A stretch of DNA of 64,000 nucleotides from Ariolimax columbianus (lineage: Eukaryota > Mollusca > Gastropoda > Stylommatophora > Arionidae), in NCBI GenBank assembly GCA_036924085.1, contig JAVGWX010000019.1, positions 9,814,361 through 9,878,360 of the forward strand, written 5' to 3'. Within the stretch, counting starts at the first letter, position 1. Each line of letters opens with the position of its first letter. Below are positions 49,301 to 61,300 of this stretch, in pieces. The notes under the pieces are model-generated. The model did no database searches and had not been told where the DNA came from. It saw nothing but the letters and a program-made list of their open reading frames with translations. The position numbers and the translations under genes were made by a program.

Positions 49301-52300
49301 AAAGATGGAGGTCTAGTGTGTACAACCAGTGAGCTACAGAAACCATCAGTTTCCACACCCTTTCCCATCTGCTAGAATAGACTGAGCAGCTATGTGCCTG
49401 TCTGAAGTGCAGCAATGACAATTCTGTATAAAATAAGAACTAAATTGCCAATGATGTCTGTAAGGATAGAGCACTCACTTTTCACGACAACAGTACGGGT
49501 ATCAACTCTCGTTACCACCACACTTCAGTCAAACCAGCAAATGGGTACTCTTAGGGAAAGGGGATCAAGATGCTGAGCAGTGCATGAACTGCAGTGGTCA
49601 GCGACCCATAGCTGACTGCTAGTATCAGGGCCAGCAACCTCGAGCTGCCAATACTCTTCTACACCTCCACGCAGTGATCCTGGGTAGCAGGCTGCAACAG
49701 AGTAGACTGGCTAAGAAAAAGAGATCGAAGAGGGAAGGCTAACCCAGTACTCAAAAACGGTTGCTGAAGTTGGATGTGTTGGACAGAAAAGTGCAAATAT
49801 CACAGTCAAGCTGTAAACTACGAAACAATGAATTCCGTTCTCCGAACAACATCCTGCTACTTGCAAAGCCCTTTTCAGGATTTGGTAGAAGGATATTGAG
49901 AACAAAGAAGAAGTTAGGGAAGGAAAGGCATAATGGAAGAGAATTGGCCAGCCCACCTCATAAACAAGCTGTAACCTCATAGAATAGAGTTGTACATTCA
50001 TCCCCAGTAGCAGTGTCAGCTGTGGGACTACCTTGACCTTTACAAATTGACTGAACATTAACTTTTTTTCAGAGCTAAGGAAAAAAAAACCATCATTCAG
50101 AACTTATAGCAATAGTTTAAAAAACCATCATTCAGAACTTATAGCAATAGTTTAAAAAACCATCATTCAGAACTTATAGCAATAGTTTAAAAAACCATCA
50201 TTCAGAACTTATAGCAATAGTTTAAAAAACCATCATTCAGAACTTATAGCAATAGTTTAAAAAACCAGAATTGATATCCCATACTTTAGTCTCCACTGTA
50301 TTGTTGGTTTTGGTTGACCTACTGCGACACATGGCAGCACAACATCTTCGTGCCACAGCACGGTCAAGATGTCAGAGAAACTGGCAATTCTTGCAGGAGC
50401 TGAAACAAATATGTTTAGATTCAGTAAGACAGTGCCATTATGGGAAATAAACTCATTAAAAATGCATATTGAAGTCAGATGCACTGGTCCAAAAGGTACA
50501 AAACACAGTACAACACATTCCGCCTTAGGAAAGAAGAGGCATGCAAATAACAATAATTTTAAAAAAATCTACAAGGCAATGGAAAAAAAAAGAAAATGAG
50601 CACCTTCTTTGTTTGTTCTCAATCTCCCACTACCAAGCTCTGAAAAGGGCTTTGCAAGTAGCAGGATGTTGTTCGGAGAACGGATTTTGTTGTGTTGTAG
50701 TTTACAGCTTGACCGCGATATTTGCACCTTCTGGTCCAACATATCCGACTTCAGCATGGCATTTTTGAGTACCGGGATAGCCTTCCCCCTTCGATCCCTT
50801 CTCCTTAGCCAGTCTGAGTACCGGGTTAGCCTTCTCTCTTTGATCCCTTCTCCTTAGCCAGTCTGAGTACTGGGTTAGCCTTCCCTCTTTGATCCCTTCT
50901 CCTTAGCTAGTCTGAGTACTAGGTTAGCCTTCCCTCTTTGATCCCTTCTCCTTAGCCAGTCTGAGTACCGGGTTAGCCTTCCCTCTTTGATCCCTTCTCC
51001 TTAGCCAGTCTGAGTACCGGGTTAGCATTCCCTCTTTGATCCCTTCTCCTTAGTCAGTCTGCCCTGTTGCAGATTGTTATCCAGGATCACCACGTGAAGG
51101 TGTAGAAGGGTCTTGTCAGCTCTGGTTCGCTGGCCCTGATGCTAGCAGTCAGCTATGGGTCGCTGACCCCTGCAGCTCATGCACTGCTCAGCGTCTTGAT
51201 CCCCTAATATTAACACCTAGAAGGTAAGCTCTTTTTCCCTTCTCCCCTTCTTTTTTTAAAAACATTTTGTCTTACTAATGGTTTGACATAGTAGTTTTCT
51301 TTGTATAAAGAGGTGTCGAAAACGTCGTCGTTATTTCTTGTGGCTCATTTCTACAGGACAGAGTAACCATTCTAATGCTTAACCCACATTAGTCTGACTT
51401 AACTTGATTGCTCCTCTTCATTTGGGCTTATAGTTTCTACAGGATGAGGAAGTCCAAACCATCCTTAGTTGCCTGGTTGGTTACAGTGTTATTGTTCTTT
51501 GTCCCTGCTCATCCCCCTTCAGGTTCCAGTAATACACAGTTCTGCTTCTACTTATTCAGATCTGATTGCCTTATCTTGATATCATATCAATTCTGTTTGA
51601 TAAAAACACACATAGGTAATGGCTCAGTGGCCACAACAGGACAAAAACAAAATGATACCTATGTAACGGCCACAAGGTCTTCACCAGGGAAAAATATAAA
51701 AACAACTAACAAATCACAATTTAAAAAAAACAAGACATGATGTAACGCTTGGTAGAAAAAAAAGATGAATAATGAAACAAAAGAAGAATATCAATCCATT
51801 TATTTCTCCATAACCCATTTTGCCACTGCTATTAATTACTGTCTCCTTACCTCATCATCTTGTCTGTCCTTTGTTTCATAATTTTTTTTTTCCTACCACA
51901 CCTTACATCACTTCTTATTTTTTGTTGTAATTTGTTTGTTGTCTGTGTTCATTTTTGTCCCTAATGAAGGCCTTGTGGTTGTAATGAAGGTAATGTTTTG
52001 CATTTGTCCTGCACAGTCACTGAGCCATTATCTATATCTGTTTTTATAGACTTGTAACCTTCAGTAGCTCTGCAGCTCCATTCCGTTTGGCCACTATTTC
52101 AATAACTGTCACTTTACTGAAGATCACCGAATGGTCATGAGTGGGCTGCTGGGGTCTTTGTGTATGCCAAGAATAGCCCCACTGGCCCACAGACAGCATG
52201 TCTTAAGAGGTGACTGTATAACATGGAATAACATTGGCCAAGGTTAGGTGAGCTGCCGGTCTACTTCACTCAAGTGTTTGAGACTATTAAAAAGGACTCG

Positions 52301-55300
52301 CACATTTTTTAACCACCCTCCGTGACACTTGTTCCAACGCAGTAGAGTGATAAGCTGCTTGAGTCTAGCCCGCTAAGCAGGAAATCCTCCTTCCCGCTAC
52401 ATTCAGCTAAGATGCAAGATCTAAAACCTGCACACGGTCATCCACCTCTGTAGAACTACAGGTCGACTATGACTTATTAAGGATTACAAAAATGGTTAAC
52501 ACCCTATTAAACACACTTACCGACTATCAAAGTGCTAGTACTAATATACTTTGTGCTCCGCCCCTCTCCCATGGCAGTTGATGCTGAGGCTCGGAATGCA
52601 TAATCTACTCCACGGGACAGACCTCCCATCACATAGTTAGTTACGCTTGGAAGCAAGTCAATTACTACATCCTCAACCTGAAAAATCGAAAATAATTTTC
52701 TTATCTACCTTTGACCTCAATAAGCTTCAATTAAAGAATGATCACTCTACCGAGGGGAAAAAGGTTGTTGTTGTTTCGAATGCCCACAATGAGTAGGTTA
52801 CTATTATGTGCGCCCTGAAAAGTGCGTTAAGTGACAACAGCCCATTTCCAGGATGACTAACGAGGAGATCAGGTGAGGGTCTTGGCCAGTATATTTCTCC
52901 TGACCTTTGCTAATATTCTCTGATCAGTGTGTTTTGCCTGACCAGATGTTAGCCTCATTGTCCCAGGGGGAAAAGGTAAAAGTAGTCCTGTAGCAGACAC
53001 TGCTGTCAGGGATGAAGTGTTAAGAAACTTTATTGTATGAGGCCACAGTTTGCTCATGAGGTGAGGTAGCCAGGGCCTTCCATTTATAGCTGGGTTAACT
53101 GGGAGAAGCAGTCATACCAATTAAAAAACTCACGAGATGCCCAATCTGACATTCTGAGCGCGACTTGATTCGAACCTTTTACGATGGGATTGTAAGCCAA
53201 GCTCTCTGTCCCTAGGTCACATGCTTCCAAGTGGTACCTGGGTTCAATATAATTGTACCACAGTAACCTTTCAAGCACATCATAAAAGGTGATTAAAAAG
53301 GGTTGTGCATGGGGGTATCAACCTCATCAAGTAAAACCACTGAAAATGCTCAGGTACAGGCTTCCTGTAAGGCTGTCATAAGTTTCACTGAGTTTATTGA
53401 AAAGGCAAATCAATCAAAGAATGGGATTAAGATGCTGAGCAGCCCATGAGCTGCAGTGGTCAGCAACCGATAGCTGACTGCTAGCATCAGGGCCAGCGAA
53501 CCAGAGCTGCCAAGACCCTTCTACACCTCCACGCGGTGATCCTGGATAACAGGCTGCAGCAGGGCAGACTGGCTAAGGAGAAGGGATCGAAGAGGGAATG
53601 CTAACCCGGTACTCAAAAAATGCTTGCTGAAGTCAGATGTGTTGGACCGAAAGGTGCAAATATCGCAGTCAAGCTGTAAACTGTGACACAACGCATTCCG
53701 TTCTCTGGACTACATTCTGCTACTTAAGCCCTGTCAGGGTTTGGTAGCAGGAGATTGAGAGCGAACGAAGAAGAAGAAGAAGAAGAATAATCAAAGAATG
53801 ATCAAAGAAGCTAGAAATGCAAGAGCCCAAAGCAAGTAGTTTTTCTTCTTCTGTGATCGTCCTGAAATAAACATGTGTCTGTTCAGTCTCTTGTGGCCTG
53901 GTCTGAGATTAAGAATGGTGACCTATCCCTGCTGGTTGGTTCTCTTCTCTTCTGACAGCCTGGATAGCTCACTTTTTGTCAAAGTATGTAATTTCAATGC
54001 ATTCTTTGTTACAATCTTCCGCCCTAATTGGTATTCCTGCAAGCCACTAAAGCATGGTTACTTTCTGGCAGCTACCTTTCTTAGCCCCCCCCCCCCCCCC
54101 CCGCGAGCTTGCAGTACATAAAGTACATCTGTGACAATGACTACCATGACAGATAGAATTAGAAGTGTTCTTCTTCTTCTTCTTCTTCTTCTTCTTCTTC
54201 GTTCGTTCTCAATCTCCCACTACCAAACCCTGAAAGGGCTTAAGTAGCAGAATGTAGTCCAGAGAACGGAATGCATTGTGTTGTAGTTTACAGCTTGGCT
54301 ATGATATTTGCACCTTTCGGTCCAACACATCCGACTTCAGCAAGCATTTTTTGAGTACCGGGTTAGCATTCCCTCTTCGATCCCTTCATCCTTAGCCAGT
54401 CTGCCCTGCTGCAGCCTGTTATCCAGGATCACCGCATGGAGGTGTAGAAGGGTCTTGGCAGCTCTGGTTCGCTGTCCCTGACGCTAGCAGTAAGCTATGG
54501 GTCGCTGACCACTGCAGCTCATGCGCTACTCAGCATCTTGATCCCAGAAGTGTTCAAATCTCATCTGTATAGTTAAAGTAGAATTTACCAGTGTCCCTGA
54601 AATTCACCCAGAGTATTATGTACTACCTAGCATTGCAACAATCAATGTTATCAAGTACTCGAACATCGGATGATCAAGACGGAAATGAATATAAAAATGA
54701 TGATAAGAATACAAAATGTTCAAGTGACTGTAATGAACAAAAATTTACAATTCTTTGAAGGAAAGCAAATTATAAGTGCTAAAGAATTAGTATATGTGTG
54801 CAATCTATTTAAAGGTACTGATATAATACAGCTTTCATGTCTTGATGATTATGGGGAGGAGAACAGAGATTACCAACACTGTAACCTGTTAGTCATGTAA
54901 GAGACAAATAAGAAAGTTTAGGCATGGGGTCAGCTGTACCGTTATATTGCAACTATAAGCCACAGGAAAATAGAATCGAATACTCTGCAAGCTTAAAAAA
55001 TGAACTTATTGCATATAATCTAATCAGAAAATAAGGAAGCCAAGGTAGTCCAGTGGTTAGTGCACCGGTTTCTCATCCAAGTGATCTATGTTCAATGCCC
55101 AAGTGCTGTGGGATATGTTTTAAATCACAAACGGCTCCCAGGGTCAAAACAATCTAAAAAATTGGGTACCAGAGCAAGCCTGGGAAGTAAAGACAGCTAA
55201 CGTGATGCTGACCACCCCCCTCCCCCTCAACTGTACCGTTGATAAAAAAAATATAAGCCTAACACCATATCCCCAATATGCCACACAGCGTACAAACATT

Positions 55301-58300
55301 ATTATTTTTTTTTAAATAAGGAAAGAAGAAACTGTCTTACTTCTGGTGAGCTCTGGTTGTTAAAGTACAAATAGTATTTGGTGAGGACACCATTAGGCTT
55401 TGGTGGAGATGTCCATGACACCATGATGGCACTATCATTTGTAGCAAGGGCCTTGATATTTGCGGGGGCATCGGGCACTGTTGTAATTGGAGGGAAAAAC
55501 ATTGTGAGTATTTTGCAACAATTCTGCAGAAGATAAAGAAAGCATAGTTACAGAAGCAGGTCACTTTGTAAGCCAAAATGCAGGTTTTATCTCTTATTGT
55601 GCTCATTTCAAATATCTTTTTTAAAGCATTTCTTGGCATCAGGCAATATTGATAGAAAAATAGATAGCTTATGAAAGTTTATTTGTTGCAATATTGATAT
55701 AAAAATAGATAGCTTATGAAAGTTTATTTGTTGCAATATTGATATAAAAATAGATAGCTTTTGAAAGTTTATTTGTTGCAATATTTATATAAAAATAGAT
55801 AGCTTTTGAAAGTTTATTTGTTGCAATATTTATATAAAAATAGATAGCTTATGAAAGTTTATTTGTTGCAATATTTATATAAAAATAGATAGCTTATGAA
55901 AGTTTATTTGTTGCAATATTGATATAAAAATAGATAGCTTATGAAAGTTTATTTGTTGCAATATTGATATAAAAATAGATAGCTTATGAAAGTTTATTTG
56001 TTGCAATATTGATATAAAAATAGATAGCTTATGAAAGTTTATTTGTTGCAATATTGATATAAAAATAGATAACATATGAAAGTTTATTTGTTAACAGACT
56101 ATTCCAAATATTTTAACAAATGTTTATAATTTATCAAATTATTTTGCTAAAATGTTGAGAAATGAACTAATATAGAAATTTCACATTACAGTAATTTTTA
56201 CTCTAAAGAAAAGCGCGTGAGAGATGTGATGTGAAGTTTATAGAGCTAAGGAATAAAGGCTGTTTAACTCAGCAGTCATACAACATTTGCAGGCTAGATT
56301 TTTGTTTCGCCCCCTTCAGGAAAAACAACACTAGGTCTTTTACTTCTTTTGGTAAAAGTATTCTGCTTTAAACCAGTCTTTTTGGTTATATTAGAGTGTA
56401 CCTTAAGCTGTACTGAGTTTTGAACCTGTGTTCCAGACTAAGAGACTGGTATAGCAACTGCTCATCCACCCTCTCCTTGTATGTTTTCACTAAATAAAGA
56501 TGCTCTTTAAATGTTGGCATTATGTTGTATATTGGCTTGGCTTCATTCGTTCTCAATCTCCCGCTACCAAACCCTGAAAGGGCTTAAGTTGCAGAATGTA
56601 GTCCAGAGAACGGAATGCATTGTGTCATAGTTTACAGCTTGACTGTGATATTTGCACCTTTTGGTCCAACACATCCGACTTCAGCAAGCATTTTTTTAGT
56701 ACCGGGTTAGCATTCCCTCTTCGATCCCTTCTCCTTAGCCAGTCTGCTCTGTTGCAGCCTGTTATCCACGATCATCGCGTGGAGGTGTAGAAGGGTCTTG
56801 GCAGCTATGGTTCGCTGTCCCTGACGCTAGCAGTCAGCTATGGGTCGCTGACCACTGCAGCTCATGCGCTGCTCAGCATCTTGATCCCACGTTGTATATT
56901 GAGGATGGTTGGAAAAAAACAACATGACCATACTTTATCATTGACCACATTAAATGCAACAATGTTCTAGAAAAAAACTATACTGAAGGGCATGATACCT
57001 GGCAAGCAAGACTGAGGAGAGGATGGGCACAGGGCATTAAAGAGATTCTGAGGATGATGGTGACAGAGAGGGGAAAGCTGGCCAAAGATCCAAAGTCTTG
57101 CAAATCGGATGTTATGAGAGCAATGTTCTGCTAAGGACATACTACACGATGATGATGATATTTCATACTTATTTACGTTATTGATTATCAATAATTGATC
57201 AACATTATTCCAGTTTCTCAATGTTTTAATCAAAATTCATCACGTTATATCTTTTATCTATCATTTTTTTTGGATATCTCTGTATTTATTACACTTTCAG
57301 TTTTTCTTATTACTCATCATCATCATGTGAAATATTCTTTCTAGAACGCAGTCTCCACCACGGCAGCTTTGTATGCAACTCGGTTTAGGGTGAGACAGCT
57401 AGCGTCGTACACAGACATCCCCAGACTATCCGTGATGTCCTGATGCCATCTTCGTTGAGGTCATCCTTTTTTCCTCCTTCCAGGAACCATGCTCTCCATT
57501 ATCACTCTCTCTAGACCATTATGTCTATCTACAAAACCAAAATATCTAAGCTTTTTTCTTGTGATGTTGCCTAGAAGCAAATTTTCTGTAATTTGTAGTC
57601 ATTGCAAAATTTCTCTATTTGTTGTTTTTTGTGTGTTTATTTTGTTCATGATAATTTCAACATCTTTCTGTACACTTCATTTTAAAAGCTATGATCTTTT
57701 TTTTCAATTGAGTTGATTAATGTCCATGTCTCACAACCATATCACCACTGGGAAAATGCATGTCCTGGCTATTGTTGTTTAATGCCTACAATGAGTAAGT
57801 TTACTCTTTTGTGTGCACTGAAAAGGACGTCAAGCGGTGAGTTGTATCTTCGTCTGCTTGCATGTGTCTGCGACAAATCTTTCATCTTATCAGTTTGTGT
57901 GTAGCAATTGTAAGTCTTCATTTTTTTTGGTTTTTTTTTTGCGTTCGCCTTATTTTCTCTAATCCCCAAGGCGGTGTGCGTTGCACTGTGTTTTTATTTT
58001 GCGCCTGTCGGCCCAGTGTATCCGACTTCAGCACGCATTTTATGTAAGGGTCTGCTTCCTCCTGCATTTTCTAAGGGTTTGCTTCCCCGGGGTAACGGCC
58101 GGTGCTGTGATGGGGATCGAACCCAGGACCTTCGGGACGTGAGCCGTGCCACTTAACCACGCCGTCCCCTTAAGTCTTCATTTGATTTCAGACACCAGAA
58201 TTATTGAAGGTAGATTCCAGATATTAATCCCAGATTTGAATATCTGGGATATTATTACTAAATTAGTTATTTCATTTAGAGCTGAAATTGTCAGCACCCG

Positions 58301-61300
58301 TCCCTGAACATGATACTTACCATCTTCTCTTGTCCTGACATATACTGGAGGACTTCGCACTCCTTCCCCTTTCCGTGTGTACGCCAGAACCTGGAGGCTG
58401 TAGTTGGTAAACTTCTCAAGCCCAAATAAGACAATCTCTAGCTGGGACGAGGTTTGAAAGTTTGCATCACTTTCATCTGAAATTGGGAGCAGAATTTATT
58501 GTCAGATAAGATAAGAAATGTTAAAATGCAGTTTTACATGAGAATGATAGCAGATTTGTATAGACCTTACCACTTAAATAGATCTTTATCATAGACTGGG
58601 CAAATCGGAACAAAACTAATTCTGATATTTCTTTGTGTTTTCAGTTCAAAACTTGAAGCTATCTAAAGAAAAGTAGTGGTCACCCTAAAATTTCTGAGAA
58701 TCGGCTGCTTGGATGCAGCCAAGCTGAAAGAATGGGTATCAAATAGGGAAGGCAAACCTGATTCTAAGGCTTAAGCCAGATGTGTCAGATTGATAGACGC
58801 AGATATTGTAGTCTCATCATAAAAGGGATGGAAACAAAGTTTTGATCTTTCATTCTTGTGCTTTGACCAGGGTACATGTCTGACATTGATAACAGAGAAC
58901 TGGATTCAAACAAGCATATTTAATGGTTTCTTTTATCTATATCAACTTCACTGTCTTCAGATGAAAAGATAGTCTTAGGCACTTACCTTCATCAAGTCGG
59001 ACAGGCTTATACAGTATCTTATAGCCTTGCAGGATACCATGGAGTGTGAAAAGAGGCGGGGGAGACCAAGCAACCTTGATGCTTTCAGAACTCAGAGCTG
59101 TGGCCTGCACACCTTCAGGTGGTTGACTCGGAACTGGGCACAGAAAAATGTTCAATACAGATTATAGCTTATGATTTATTTAGTTTACATGGCTGTATGT
59201 GTGTGGAAAATTGACATTAAATGCTGTAAACAAAAAAAATCCAGCAATGGAGATGATATGTTTCAGACAGATCTTTGGAATTATGTACAAGAATTGTATT
59301 TGATATCGTATCGTACGCAATTCGATCCATAAGAATATCCACCAAATTAAAGGTCAACTGACTGCTGCAAAAATACATGAAAACAGCCACCATGTGTCAA
59401 TGTCACAATAGGCAACTAAGGAGGATTGCGTATGGAACTGGCTGCTTCATCTTGTAGAATATTTCAGCCTCAACAAGGTCAACAGATATAGACAGATCAA
59501 TGTTTGATGGCTTGATATGTATTTGTTGCAGACCTATGCTCCACAGGGAGTTGAAAATAATTTTGATTCATTGATGATACATGAAAATATTTTGATTCAT
59601 TGATGATACATGAACATATTTTGATTCATTGATGATACATGAAAATATTTTGATTCATTGATGATACATTTACAAAATTTACACTTTCTTTAAATCATAT
59701 TAAAAAAAATTAAAATGAATAACTTCAGAATAATTACTTTTCTGCCTCTGAAACAAATTATGCATTTGCTTTCCATTTTATGGCTCCTTACTGAGCTGTC
59801 AATAAAAGACTCACCATCTTCCAGTGTAAACACATTTATATTTGCTGAGGCTGGACTGATTCCTTTAATGTTGTATGCTTTGACATGAACAGTGTACTGT
59901 GTAAACTTCTTCAGTTTGCTAATGGTGTGTTCTGTCGTGGTGACTCTCCGCTCCACACTAGACTGCACCTCATGTGTTTCGTAAATGAACTGTGCAGGGC
60001 TCTGTGTTTCCTTATAGCCAATGTAATATCCAAGAATTTTACCATTTTGAAACCCAATCACTGGAGGCTGTCAATAGATCAACATACAAAGTTAACTGAA
60101 TTGTTTAACAAAAAATGTCAGAGCAAAAACAAGCAGACAAGAATAAATTTGTTTTATGTATTTGTTAAACATGAAAGACAAAATTCCACATTCAACAGAA
60201 ACCAATAGTTTCAATAGACAAAATAAAAACTAACAGATAAACTGGTTTTAATAAAAATGATAATAAATTATTTCAGATATGCTACACACCAACTTGCAAA
60301 TATAGTTATAAAATTAAATATCACTGAAATGTGAGATAATTTAACCAAAATTAAATATTTTCAAAAGAAGCAAAAACTTAAATACATTTGTTTTTATGAT
60401 AAGCATTATGTATTTGTTTGGCACCAGCATGGTGTTAGATTTTCTTAAACTAAATTTGCCTTGGAAATTTGAAATAAATTTGATGTTTATTATTGATTAA
60501 AAAAAGCACCAGCAATAATCAGGTAAAATGTAATTTTTAAGTAGAAAGCAAAGAATATGCTAAACAACAAAACAATTAAAGAAATAAAATAATAAGTAAA
60601 CAGCAGTCTCGTTCTAAAATTAAAGTAGAGAAATATACAGAGCTCAACAAATCAGAGGAAAAAATATAATGAAAATGATTTTTATGAGAATACACATAAG
60701 CCTATGTACCAACCTATCAAAGAATCAAAGTCTTATCAAGACTAATGAGCATCATGCAACCTTTACCCCTTCATCAGACAATAATTTAGAAGAATAAATC
60801 ATAGCAGCTGCAGTGGAACTGAAATGGTATGTTGATAATGACAGAAACTAGTAATAGTCAGAAAGACTTACGCTACAACCAAAAATGAGAGAAGAAAAGA
60901 AAAAAAACATGCCAATAATAAATACAACCATAAGTGCTGTGTTTCAAAACTGTGCAGGTTTGGTTATGTATGCCTCTTTTCAATAATGGATACGAACCCA
61001 TGTCTAACATGATCTACAGAGTGCTAAACCATTCTAGTACATACATACCTCCCACATGACTTTCAGGGCTTGAGAGCCAACAGCTTGAACTGTCACTCTG
61101 TCAGGTGGCCCAGTTGGGGCTGTGGAGATAGGGTAAAAAAAACAGGTATGGTATTTCTATAGCAAACACTGCCATTGGGGATGAAGTGTTAGAGACTACA
61201 ATAGCAGATTATCTGTCCATCAGTCAAACTGTACAATATGAAAGTAACAACAACAAAGATTGTTCCCCTTCCTTCAAACCTCCCCATTGCACTTTTCCCT

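Noticed and set aside
57924..58170. Functional tRNA gene
   Set aside because: Box A/B are present, but the acceptor stem cannot be formed convincingly, the body continues 150 bp beyond, and target duplications mark it as a SINE.
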